9,273 nucleotides of DNA, taken from Planctomycetota bacterium. GTDB taxonomy: Bacteria; Planctomycetota; Planctomycetia; Pirellulales; Pirellulaceae. This document shows, in pieces, positions 1-6,149 of this stretch (position 1 is the first letter of the stretch; every line of letters starts with the position of its first letter). The stretch is taken from NCBI GenBank assembly GCA_019347795.1, contig JAHWKS010000137.1, positions 1-9,273 on the forward strand, in the 5' to 3' direction. Under the pieces are notes generated by a model, which saw only the letters and a program-made list of their open reading frames with translations, was not told where the DNA came from and searched no databases. Both the position numbers and the translations under genes were made by a program.

Positions 1-545
1 TGGGGATCGGCCTGACGCTGGTCAAGCGGCTGGTCGAGATGCACGGCGGCACGGTCGCGGTTCGCAGCGAGGGAAGGAACCGGGGGAGCGAATTCATCGT
101 GCGGCTGCCGATCCTCGCAGAGATGCCGCTTGACGAGGCGCGGGAGGGATTATCTGACGGCGCCGAGGGCTGTACGGCTCGCCGCCGCGTCCTCGTGGTG
201 GACGACAACGCGGCGGCGGCCAACATGTTGAGCATGGCCGTCAAGATGCTCGGCCACGACGTTCGCACCGCGGGCGACGGCCGCGAGGCGATCCAAATCG
301 CCGCCGAGTTTTGTCCCGACGTCGTGCTCATGGACCTGGGGATGCCGCAGATGAACGGCTACGAAGCCGCCCGCCGCATTCGCCGGCAGGCGTGGGGAAA
401 GTCGATCGTGCTGATCGCCCTCACCGGATGGGGACACGATGACGACAAGCGGCGCACGAAGGAGGCCGGCTTCGACCATCACCTCGTCAAGCCCGCCGAA
501 CCCGCGGAGCTGCGGCGATTGCTGGCGCCCGTGGAGCGCAACTGA
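1..545 (+). CDS. Hybrid sensor histidine kinase, C-terminal part (HATPase end + receiver domain), 5' truncated
   Basis: The reading frame is open from base 3 and ends in TGA at 543-545; the gene begins before the window. The first residues, GIGLTLVKRLVEMHGG, are the G2-box region of a GHKL histidine kinase ATPase, followed by the closing strand EFIVRLPI. A linker of about 30 residues leads into a complete CheY-like receiver domain. Its acidic pair (VVDDN, codons at 201-206), phospho-acceptor Asp in VVLMDLGMP (codon 333-335), conserved Thr in LIALTGWG and Lys in LVKPAEP (codon 489-491) are all present, so it should accept phosphate. Sensor domains and the H-box lie outside the window, so the signal is unknown. 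This layout is common in PAS/GAF hybrid kinases that pass phosphate to an internal or separate receiver. The gene ends 11 nt from the convergent pdxJ stop, with no hairpin terminator visible between them. Confidence 0.93.
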   Translation, partial: GIGLTLVKRLVEMHGGTVAVRSEGRNRGSEFIVRLPILAEMPLDEAREGLSDGAEGCTARRRVLVVDDNAAAANMLSMAVKMLGHDVRTAGDGREAIQIAAEFCPDVVLMDLGMPQMNGYEAARRIRRQAWGKSIVLIALTGWGHDDDKRRTKEAGFDHHLVKPAEPAELRRLLAPVERN

Positions 546-556
546 CGCCTTGCACG

Positions 557-1282
557 TTACCGCCGGATCGCCTGATCCACGAGCCGCTTCATTTCGCGGA
601 CGGCCTGCTCGATGCCGACGAACACCGCCCGCGAGACGATGCTGTGGCCGATGTTCAACTCGCGCATCCCCTCGATCGCGGCGATCGGCTGCACGTTGTG
701 ATAGTTAAGGCCGTGCCCGGCGTGGAGACGCATGCCCAGGTCGCGAATGCGGCGGGCGGCATCCGCCAGGGCGGCAAGCTGCGTCAAGCGGTCGCGCTCC
801 GGCGCGAGGGCGTACTGCCCGGTGTGCAGCTCGACCGCCTCGGCCCCCAGCTCCGCCGCCAGTTCAAGCTGGGCGGGATCGGGATCGAGGAAGAGGCTGA
901 CGAACACGCCCGCCTCTTGCAGCCGCCGCACCGCCGCGGCCACCTGCGACTTGTTGCCCTGCGCGTCGAGCCCGCCTTCGGTCGTCACCTCTTCGCGGCG
1001 TTCGGGAACGAGCGTCGCCTGCTGAGGCTTCACTTCACAGGCGATGCCTACGATCTCCTCCACGCACGACATCTCCAGGTTCAGCTTCACCGCCACGGTT
1101 TCGCGGAGGAGCCGCACGTCGCGATCCTGGATGTGGCGCCGATCCTCGCGAAGGTGCACGGTGACGCCGTCGGCGCCTCCCAGCTCCGCCGCAGCCGCCG
1201 CCCACACCGGGTCCGGTTCATAGGTGCGCCGCGCCTGCCGCAGCGTGGCGACGTGGTCGATATTTACGCCCAGTTCGACCAT
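557..1282 (-). CDS. pdxJ: Pyridoxine 5'-phosphate synthase PdxJ
   Basis: This 241-residue protein has the usual PdxJ length (E. coli: 243) and matches the family along its whole length. PdxJ is a cytosolic TIM-barrel enzyme that condenses 1-deoxy-D-xylulose 5-phosphate with 3-amino-2-oxopropyl phosphate to give pyridoxine 5'-phosphate, the ring-forming step of the DXP-dependent vitamin B6 pathway. Visible signatures are the N-terminal [23 protein letters not shown] (His43, equivalent to E. coli His45), NLEM (Glu70, equivalent to Glu72), [26 protein letters not shown] (containing the third catalytic His) and [13 protein letters not shown]. No key residue is missing. The ATG at 1280-1282 fits the family N-terminus; a weak GAGG lies about 11 nt upstream. 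The gene is last in a minus-strand run, with a palindromic repeat cluster directly upstream, so it may be transcribed on its own or at a reduced level from the run. Nothing suggests transfer. Confidence 0.97.
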   Translation of the reverse strand: MVELGVNIDHVATLRQARRTYEPDPVWAAAAAELGGADGVTVHLREDRRHIQDRDVRLLRETVAVKLNLEMSCVEEIVGIACEVKPQQATLVPERREEVTTEGGLDAQGNKSQVAAAVRRLQEAGVFVSLFLDPDPAQLELAAELGAEAVELHTGQYALAPERDRLTQLAALADAARRIRDLGMRLHAGHGLNYHNVQPIAAIEGMRELNIGHSIVSRAVFVGIEQAVREMKRLVDQAIRR

Positions 1283-1295
1283 GAGATTCGCTTCC

Positions 1296-1383
1296 TCGTA
1301 GCGCAGGCGGCTCGCCTGCTTCGTAGCGCAGGCGGCTCGCCTGCAAAAGCAATTCCAACAGGCGCCCCCGCCTGTTCTACGAA
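1296..1383. repeat. Palindromic (REP-like) repeat cluster: two tandem copies plus one inverted relative
   Basis: Two copies of a 24-base unit lie in tandem with a period of 25 (1296-1319 and 1321-1344). Each starts TCGTAGC and contains the perfect hairpin GCAGGCG-GCT-CGCCTGC (7-bp stem, 3-nt loop). A third related hairpin, AACAGGCG-CCCC-CGCCTGTT (1357-1376, 8-bp stem), is followed by CTACGA, the inverse of the TCGTAG that opens the first two. The cluster is therefore bounded by TCGTAG on the left and CTACGA on the right, a head-to-tail-plus-inverted layout like bacterial REP/BIME elements. It fills most of the 132-nt gap between pdxJ and the coiled-coil gene. The hairpins have no T-run, so intrinsic termination is not supported. 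Processing or attenuation of the transcript, or a mobile REP origin, are inferences. Confidence 0.8.
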
Positions 1384-1414
1384 TATCGCGGCGAAGCCGG
1401 CCGCGGTCAATCGC

Positions 1415-1951
1415 TCAGGGGCGGAGGCTCAGCAGCAGCTCCACGTCGGCCAACGGCCGGGCCAGCGAGTCGGCGATGGCCGCCGCGCTTTCGCCCGCAT
1501 CGGCCCGGCGATAAACCTCCTCGGCCCGCTCCGGCGTCGTGGAGCGTTCCGGCGGAGAAGGTCGAGGTGAACCGCCGGCGAATGGAAAGCCAACATCCTC
1601 GCCGAGGGGATCAGACGCGGCGGCGGAAGGAAGGTTCGCAGCGACGTCGAATTCTTCGAGGAGTCGCTCCAGTCGTTCCGCTTCCGTGCGGGCTTGGGCG
1701 ACGAGAATCTGGAGCACGCGGGCTTTCGACTCCAGTTCGCCCTGAAGGTCGCGAGCCAGGTCGTAGAGGGCGACCTGGCAGCGAGCCGCGTCTTCCTGGA
1801 GCCGGATGCTGGGCGGCTTTTCGGCGACTTTGTAGGACGACCGCGACGCCGTCTCCTGACGCTGTTTCGCAATCCGCCGCGCCGCGCGCCGCATCAGGAA
1901 AAAGCAGGCCGCCGCCATCGCCAAGGCAAAGAGTAGGCTGCCGTCGCCCAT
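1415..1951 (-). CDS. Membrane-anchored coiled-coil protein with HTH-like C-terminal tail, function unknown
   Basis: The protein has 178 residues from the ATG at 1949-1951. An in-frame TTG at 1988-1990, directly after the upstream stop, would add 13 residues; I prefer the ATG because it sits right before the hydrophobic segment. Residues 5-20 form one membrane segment followed by the basic stretch RRAARRIAKQR, consistent with a single anchor and a cytoplasmic body. Residues about 50-105 are Leu/Glu/Arg-rich and helical, probably coiled coil. A Pro/Ser-rich linker follows (about 107-140). The tail, 141-178 (AEEVYRRADAGESAAAIADS and onward to LLLSLR), resembles the short helix-turn-helix-like tail seen in DUF6115-type proteins, where an 'A-IA' helix precedes an E-L-LSL helix. 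I cannot assign a function. The gene starts 39 nt after the oxygenase stop on the same strand and is probably co-transcribed with it. Confidence 0.78.
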   Translation of the reverse strand: MGDGSLLFALAMAAACFFLMRRAARRIAKQRQETASRSSYKVAEKPPSIRLQEDAARCQVALYDLARDLQGELESKARVLQILVAQARTEAERLERLLEEFDVAANLPSAAASDPLGEDVGFPFAGGSPRPSPPERSTTPERAEEVYRRADAGESAAAIADSLARPLADVELLLSLRP

Positions 1952-1990
1952 GATCGAAGACAACAATGCTGGTTGTGCCGAAGGAAACAA

Positions 1991-2863
1991 TTATATCGGA
2001 CCATCGCCCCTGCGGGGCGGGAGTCTTTCATGAACCAATTCATCCACAAGCCGCTCGTCCTGGAGCCTCTTTTGAAGATCATCGGCCAGTTGCGCCAGCA
2101 GCGTTCGGTATTGCTCGCGAAGCTCTTCGCCTTTGCCTGCTTCGCCCATTCCGATGATCGGCAGACGCTGCCGCCAGAGGAGCGAGTCGAGCAAATCGTT
2201 CCTGAGTGAATCGAAAAGCGAAATCGCCGCCGGCGCCATCACTCCCACCGCCAGAGAGATCGACGTCTCTTTCGCCTCGGCCCGGTGCCAATACCCGCAG
2301 GGGATGTAAAGCCAGTCCCCCGGCGCCAACAGGCAGCGCATGAGCGGCATGATCTCGCGCTCGTACCGCATGTCGGCCGGCAGCGTCTCTTCCAGCGGCC
2401 AAGGATTCACTGTGTTCTTGCGGAGGGCATACTCCTTCTTACCGACCGTCTGCAGGATGAACACTTCTTCCGCGTCGTAGTGCCAGCCGAAGCCGAAGCG
2501 GCCCGCCGGCGTGGCATACATGTGGATGTTCACCGGCCCATGAAAATCCCGCTCAAACCCGCGCGCCAACTCCGTCAGGCCTTCATCGTGCTGCTGAGCG
2601 TTGCGGACGAGGATGGTGCACCCTTCGCCAATGCGTTTCTCCGCCTCATCACGATTCCGCGGCGGCGCCGCTTCCACCCGCCGCCCATCGCGCACGACCA
2701 TCGCATCGGCGCCGTCGGAAGCCAGCACGGTCCCCAACGTCTCCCACGAACCGAGCGCACACTCCGCCGCCCCGCCCCCGGCGCCGGACTGCGGAACGCG
2801 AAGGTACGAGTGCTCGAGAAACCCGGCGAGAGGAGTCGTTCGGAGCCAACGAGTGAGAGACAT
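1991..2863 (-). CDS. JmjC/cupin-4-type Fe(II) oxygenase
   Basis: This 290-residue protein starts at the ATG at 2861-2863. It carries the iron-binding facial triad of the JmjC/cupin_4 double-stranded beta-helix fold: His128 and Asp130 in FGFGWHYDAEEVFILQ, and His193 in LLAPGDWLYIPCGYWHRAE. The stretch VGKKEYALRKN just after the first half-triad matches the strand that in relatives helps hold 2-oxoglutarate. Known members include ribosomal-protein hydroxylases (bacterial YcfD/RoxA, human MINA/NO66) and protein or small-molecule hydroxylases, so 2-oxoglutarate-dependent hydroxylation in the cytosol is the likely chemistry; the substrate is unknown. It is shorter than YcfD (about 370 residues), with roughly 97 residues after the last His, which probably leaves only a small helical C-terminal domain. 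It sits 40 nt downstream of the frameshifted small gene on the same strand and 39 nt upstream of the coiled-coil gene. No clear Shine-Dalgarno site is seen. Confidence 0.88.
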   Translation of the reverse strand: MSLTRWLRTTPLAGFLEHSYLRVPQSGAGGGAAECALGSWETLGTVLASDGADAMVVRDGRRVEAAPPRNRDEAEKRIGEGCTILVRNAQQHDEGLTELARGFERDFHGPVNIHMYATPAGRFGFGWHYDAEEVFILQTVGKKEYALRKNTVNPWPLEETLPADMRYEREIMPLMRCLLAPGDWLYIPCGYWHRAEAKETSISLAVGVMAPAAISLFDSLRNDLLDSLLWRQRLPIIGMGEAGKGEELREQYRTLLAQLADDLQKRLQDERLVDELVHERLPPRRGDGPI

Positions 2864-2903
2864 AGATAACAGCGGTGTTTTTCCAAGCCCTGGCGCCGCT
2901 CGC

Positions 2904-3225
2904 CTACTCGATGTCGAGTCGATAGCTCACCATCCAGAGTTCGAGCTGCTCCAGCCGTTCCTTCCAGCGGTTTTTGAACTCTTTCATCCAGCGCCGATTC
3001 TTCGGCGAATCGGGATATGTCGATGACGATCTTGACGAGATTGTCGCGGTACACGACTCCGCCATGTCGCCAATGCCCTTCCACCTTCTGCGTCTCGTAG
3101 CTCGCGGCGCCGAAATGCTCCACGACTTCAAGAACGGCCTCGGCGAGCCAATCCGGAGGGACTTCGCGACCGTCATTGAATTGAAGAGGAAGCAGCACCT
3201 CGAATTGCCGCCACTTGCTGCTCAT
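2904..3225 (-). pseudogene. Small conserved protein (about 106 aa when repaired), interrupted by a one-base frameshift
   Basis: The N-terminal part reads from the ATG at 3223-3225: MSSKWRQFEVLLPLQFNDGR and on to YRDNLVKIVIDI (to about 3016). The matching C-terminal part lies in the next frame: PDSPKNRRWMKEFKNRWKER through LELWMVSYRLDIE, ending in TAG at 2904-2906. Removing one base in the minus-strand ATATCCC (plus positions about 3011-3018) joins them into a clean 106-residue protein. I recall similar planctomycete proteins of about this size with a 'VxVDVPDTPEN' passage at this point, which supports a single ancestral frame. Without repair the first frame runs on, out of character, to 2575 inside the oxygenase gene. 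The cause is either a sequencing or assembly error or a real inactivating mutation; the intact look of both halves favours error or a very recent event. Function unknown. The start lies 53 nt inside the preceding gene. Confidence 0.8.
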
Positions 3226-3397
3226 AGGTCGCTTTGCCCTGGACGGTGAAGGGAATATTCTGCTCCGCCAACGCCTCTAGTGCGGCTGCGGGCACGAGGT
3301 GTTCACCGGAGCGCAGCGCCCGGCCCGAGAAGCGGCCGAGCAAAAAGGCTAATGCGAGTTTTTCCGTTTCCCGATCCGGAAAGGTAATTGTGACCAT
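3173..3397 (-). CDS. Small conserved protein of unknown function (74 aa)
   Basis: The ATG at 3395-3397 opens MVTITFPDRETEKLALAFLL and the gene ends in TGA at 3173-3175. A purine-rich AGGG lies 9 nt upstream of the ATG, a weak but plausible ribosome site. The protein is soluble and compact: a beta-strand start (MVTITFPD), a helix, the central phrase GRFSGRALRSGEHLVPAAAL, then IPFTVQGKATYEQQ. I recall short planctomycete proteins with the same 'LGRFSG...SGE...VP' and 'FTVQG.ATYE' pattern, so I treat it as real and conserved, but no function is known to me. Its last 53 nt also encode the start of the next gene in another frame. It is the first gene after a 132-nt gap and may head its own transcript with the frameshifted gene, the oxygenase and the coiled-coil gene downstream. 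Confidence 0.78.
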   Translation of the reverse strand: MVTITFPDRETEKLALAFLLGRFSGRALRSGEHLVPAAALEALAEQNIPFTVQGKATYEQQVAAIRGAASSSIQ

Positions 3398-3462
3398 TCG
3401 AAATGACCCTGACGACCAGAAGTCTCGTCGGCAGTAAATGCCGGCGAACGAGCTCCCTCGAG

Positions 3463-3492
3463 ATTTTAGCAGCCGAGCGTGAATTCAGCTAA
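3463..3492 (-). promoter_or_regulatory. Weak candidate promoter for the minus-strand small-gene/oxygenase run
   Basis: On the minus strand a TAAAAT (-10, 5/6 match; plus 3463-3468) lies 18 nt downstream of TTAGCT (-35, only 3/6; plus 3487-3492). It is in the 132-nt gap before the 74-residue gene and would leave a leader of about 60 nt. This is the only AT-rich patch in the gap, but the -35 is poor and planctomycete promoters are poorly defined. The rest of the gap (3398-3529) shows only a short hairpin at 3427-3445 without a T-run. Confidence 0.27.
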
Positions 3493-3529
3493 TCGTTCCT
3501 TCGACACTCCACGACGCAATGATCCAGCT

Positions 3530-4777
3530 TCACGTGACGCGGCAGATGAAGCATTTGAGGTACTCCGTCTCCAGGCAGGTGGCGGAAACGGGATGATCGG
3601 GGGCGGCGCCGCGCTGCTCGAGGAGCTGGATATCGCGCCCTGTCTTTTGCGCAACGCCGGAGAGCATCTCCAGGAAATCCTCGCGCAACACGCCGCCGGA
3701 GCAACTACAGGTGACCAGGACGCCGCCGGGGGTGAGCAGCTCCACGGCCCTGCGGTTGAGGCGGTGATACGCCTGCAAGGCCGCACGGACCCCTTTCCGC
3801 GTGCGGGTGAACTTGGGCGGGTCAAGCACGATCGCCTCGAACGGCTGCCCCAGCGGCTGATACTTCTCCATCGTCTGAAAGCCTTCGCCCACGCTGAAGC
3901 GGACATTGGCCACGCCGTTCAGCTCCGCATTGGCCTCGGCGGCGGCGATCGCCTTCTTGCTGGAATCGACGCCGATTACCTCCGCGGCGCCGCCCAGCTT
4001 CGCAGCCGCCAGGCTGAAGGCGCCGGTGTAGCAGAACAGGTCGAGCACCCGCCGCCCCTCCATGTACCGCGCGGCGGCGAGGCGGTTGTCGCGCTGATCG
4101 AGATAGAAGCCGGTCTTCTGTCCGCCCAATAGATCGACGCGGTACTGGATGCCGTGCTCCTCGAGCAAGACCCCTTCCGGCGGCGGCGACCCCAATGCCA
4201 CCTCGTGCTGCGGCTCGATGCCTTCCTCGGCGGCGATCGACTTCTCGATCCGAGCCGTGACGCTCTGCGGCGAGAGCAACTCGATCAGGATCGGCGCCAA
4301 GAGCGGCCACCGGCTCGCCATCGCCAGCGAGTTGAGCTGCAACACCAGATGGCCCGCGAACCAGTCCGCCACCAGCCCGCTCAGACCATCGGCTTCGCTG
4401 TAGATCAAACGCGTTCCGGCGTGCGGCGCGAGCAAGCCGAGACGCCGCCGCAGGGCGATCGCCCGCTCAATCCGATCCCGCCAGAAGGCGGCGTCGAGCG
4501 GTTGGTCCTCCTCCCAGCGGTAGAGCCGCACCCGCAGCCCGCTGCGCTGATTGAGCACGCCGCGGGCGATGAACCGCTCCCGGTCCGAGAACAGATCGAC
4601 CACGTCGCCGTCGTCCGGCTCTCCCTCGATGCGGGCAATCGCCGAGGCGAACACCCAGGGATGCCGCCCCAGAAACGGCAGCGCCTTGCGGGGTTTCAAA
4701 ATGACGCGGCCTGCGGGCAGCCCCGCCTCATCGGTCGGCGCCGGCGGATCCGTCAGGGAAGCAAGATTCGGCGTCAT
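3530..4777 (-). CDS. Class I rRNA methyltransferase, RlmI-like (23S rRNA m5C)
   Basis: This 415-residue protein has the architecture of the RlmI/YccW family: an N-terminal PUA-like RNA-binding domain (about 22-95, RVILKPRKALPFLGRHPWVF), a middle alpha/beta domain, the linker signature GQKTGFYLDQRDNR (219-232) and a Rossmann methyltransferase domain. Motif I is VLDLFCYTGAFSLAAAKLGG (244-263), the acidic SAM-ribose residue is Asp271, motif IV is VLDPPKF (317-323) and the conserved CSCSGG (357-362) carries the cysteines typical of m5C enzymes. E. coli RlmI methylates C1962 of 23S rRNA; the same target is likely here but is an inference. The frame is open upstream to 5044, but the ATG at 4775-4777 is chosen because it overlaps the preceding stop as ATGA, has GGAG 5 nt upstream, and gives the family length. 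It is probably translated by coupling with the DUF3754 gene. Confidence 0.92.
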   Translation of the reverse strand: MTPNLASLTDPPAPTDEAGLPAGRVILKPRKALPFLGRHPWVFASAIARIEGEPDDGDVVDLFSDRERFIARGVLNQRSGLRVRLYRWEEDQPLDAAFWRDRIERAIALRRRLGLLAPHAGTRLIYSEADGLSGLVADWFAGHLVLQLNSLAMASRWPLLAPILIELLSPQSVTARIEKSIAAEEGIEPQHEVALGSPPPEGVLLEEHGIQYRVDLLGGQKTGFYLDQRDNRLAAARYMEGRRVLDLFCYTGAFSLAAAKLGGAAEVIGVDSSKKAIAAAEANAELNGVANVRFSVGEGFQTMEKYQPLGQPFEAIVLDPPKFTRTRKGVRAALQAYHRLNRRAVELLTPGGVLVTCSCSGGVLREDFLEMLSGVAQKTGRDIQLLEQRGAAPDHPVSATCLETEYLKCFICRVT

Positions 4778-6099
4778 GGAAGCTCCGCCGTCGCGGGCGG
4801 ATGTTGAAAGTAGTGATCCCAGGCATAGTCGAGCCGGCGCAGGCACTCCGCGGGCGAAGGCGCGAGGAGCTTGCCCTGGGGGGTTTGCTCCGCCAGCCCC
4901 AGCCTTCGCAGGTTGTGGATTGCGTCGCGATGCTCGAAATCGACGACCAACTTCGCATGGTTGCGGAGAAACGCCTCGGCCTCCCGATCCAGCTCTTCTT
5001 CGCTCCAACCTTCCTCGCCGCCGCGGCGCCAGAGAAGAAACCACGCCAGAATCGCCTCACGGCACTCCTGCTCTTCGGCGTCGTCCGTCAGGCGAAACAG
5101 CACGCCGGCGTTGTTGTCGAGGTTCTGGAAATACAAGCTGCGGGTGAGACTGAGATGATACTTGTCCTTCGTCGTCAGGTACGTGAAGAACGACTTCAAG
5201 GCATAACCCGCCAGCACGCACACCGCGACGACCACGCCCACCACCCCCCAGAAGCCGCCGGCCACCGCCGCCACCACGCCTCCCTTGAGCAGCTTCGCCA
5301 ACAGGCCGAGCTTGGTGGCCTTGTACGCCGAGACGCCCAGGCCCGAGATCGTGGGGAAGGCGATCTTCGTGCGGTCCAGTAGCGTCATCTTGACCTGCGT
5401 CCCGGGGAGCAGCATCTCCAGGTCTTGTTTATGGATGTTCTTGAAGAACTTGACGTAGACCGCATCGTCGTGGGTTGCGTTTTCCAAAATACCGTCGTCG
5501 GCCAGCCGGAAGAACACCGCCAGCCGCTGATAGGTGGGGACCTCCACGTCCTCGAGGCGCAGCCAGTTCCGCCAGCACCGCTTCGACCGAAGTCCGACGC
5601 AGTCGCCGCGGGCGAAGACCTCCAGCCGATCGAAGACGTCGAAGTTCACCGCAAGGTTCACGCCCCAGTGGCTCGCGGTTTCCGTGGCCGCCTCGATGTC
5701 CGCCTTCGTCAGCCGCTGAAAGTTGCACCGCTGGAGCAGATCAACGAACCGCTCAAACAGCTCGGCGGCGTGCTCATCCCGCTCCGCCTCGCTCAGCTCC
5801 TCGCCGGGACGCGTGTCGGCGTCGGGATCGAACGGGGCGTACGCATCCTTCATCTCCTCCAGCCGCAGGTGATACTCGTAGTGAAACGTGGCCTCCAAGA
5901 GCCGGGCAAGCTGGAGAAACTGATCCCGCTCAGTGGGCGAAAGCTCCGGCTGGCCGGCGAGCAGCTCCACCAGCTCGGAGCGGCGGATGGGGATGAAGTG
6001 CTCGCGGCCGGCGGCCGCAGCAACCACCGGCGGACACTCGACCTCCGAGGGCTGCGGCAGCGGAAGATCGCCGGTCGTGGGAGGATGCGCCGCAGTCAT
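4774..6099 (-). CDS. DUF3754 / TMEM143-like membrane protein
   Basis: The 441-residue protein resembles the DUF3754 family, which includes the mitochondrial protein TMEM143; its biochemical role is not known. Visible landmarks are HFIPIRRSELVELL (34-47), a helical acidic stretch (about 55-145), YQRLAVFFRL (190-199) and the hallmark VYVKFFKNIHKQDLEMLLPG continuing to TKIAFPTISG (214-253). A Gly/Val-rich hydrophobic region (about 273-300) is long enough for one membrane segment or a tight hairpin. The C-terminal block YFQNLDNNAGVLFRLTDDAE (323-342) is followed by a helix (CREAILAWFLLW). There is no signal peptide. The frame is open far upstream (to 7035), but that stretch is antisense to the symporter and of low-complexity composition; the ATG at 6097-6099 fits. 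It shares an ATGA overlap with the downstream RlmI-like gene, so the two form an operon. Confidence is high for the family and nil for function. Confidence 0.87.
   Translation of the reverse strand: MTAAHPPTTGDLPLPQPSEVECPPVVAAAAGREHFIPIRRSELVELLAGQPELSPTERDQFLQLARLLEATFHYEYHLRLEEMKDAYAPFDPDADTRPGEELSEAERDEHAAELFERFVDLLQRCNFQRLTKADIEAATETASHWGVNLAVNFDVFDRLEVFARGDCVGLRSKRCWRNWLRLEDVEVPTYQRLAVFFRLADDGILENATHDDAVYVKFFKNIHKQDLEMLLPGTQVKMTLLDRTKIAFPTISGLGVSAYKATKLGLLAKLLKGGVVAAVAGGFWGVVGVVVAVCVLAGYALKSFFTYLTTKDKYHLSLTRSLYFQNLDNNAGVLFRLTDDAEEQECREAILAWFLLWRRGGEEGWSEEELDREAEAFLRNHAKLVVDFEHRDAIHNLRRLGLAEQTPQGKLLAPSPAECLRRLDYAWDHYFQHPPATAELP
4783..4786 (-). promoter_or_regulatory. Shine-Dalgarno site for the RlmI-like gene
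   Basis: On the minus strand GGAG lies 5 nt before the ATG at 4775-4777, inside the last codons of the DUF3754 gene. Together with the 4-nt ATGA stop/start overlap it supports this start over the longer open frame. It is one of the few convincing ribosome sites in the window. Confidence 0.55.
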
Positions 6100-6108
6100 G
6101 CTAACGCC

Positions 6109-6137
6109 AGAATAAGGCAGAACGCGGCGAGAGGCAA
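6109..6137 (-). promoter_or_regulatory. Weak candidate promoter for the DUF3754-RlmI operon
   Basis: On the minus strand TTGCCT (plus 6132-6137, 4/6 to the -35 consensus) and TATTCT (plus 6109-6114, 4/6 to -10) are separated by 17 nt. The -10 ends 9 nt before the ATG, so transcripts would be almost leaderless, which would fit the missing Shine-Dalgarno site. Matches this weak arise by chance, so this is only a candidate. Confidence 0.22.
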
Positions 6138-6149
6138 GCAACAGGAATG

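Noticed and set aside
546..556. Bidirectional terminator between the kinase and pdxJ
   Set aside because: Only 11 nt separate the two stops and no inverted repeat with a T-run is present there or just inside the genes.
1296..1344. Tandem 24-base units as a CRISPR array
   Set aside because: Only two units with a 1-nt gap and no spacers; no cas genes nearby. A REP-like element fits better.
644..1570. Long plus-strand open frame (308 codons) opposite pdxJ
   Set aside because: It lies antisense to an unmistakable pdxJ and runs through the repeat cluster into the next gene; its His/Arg/Leu-rich composition is what a GC-rich complement produces.
2575..3012. Continuation of the small-gene frame past the frameshift into the oxygenase gene
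   Set aside because: Protein character is lost after the break, while the adjacent frame carries the expected C-terminus; it overlaps the oxygenase start out of frame.
3427..3445. Hairpin GTCGGCA-GTAAA-TGCCGGC as a terminator of the RlmI-like gene
   Set aside because: The 7-bp stem contains a G-T pair and has no T-run on either strand; it also lies about 85 nt beyond the stop. Chance is adequate in GC-rich DNA.
4778..5044. 89-codon upstream extension of the RlmI-like gene
   Set aside because: It overlaps conserved C-terminal coding sequence of DUF3754 in another frame; the ATGA overlap and GGAG site support the start at 4777.
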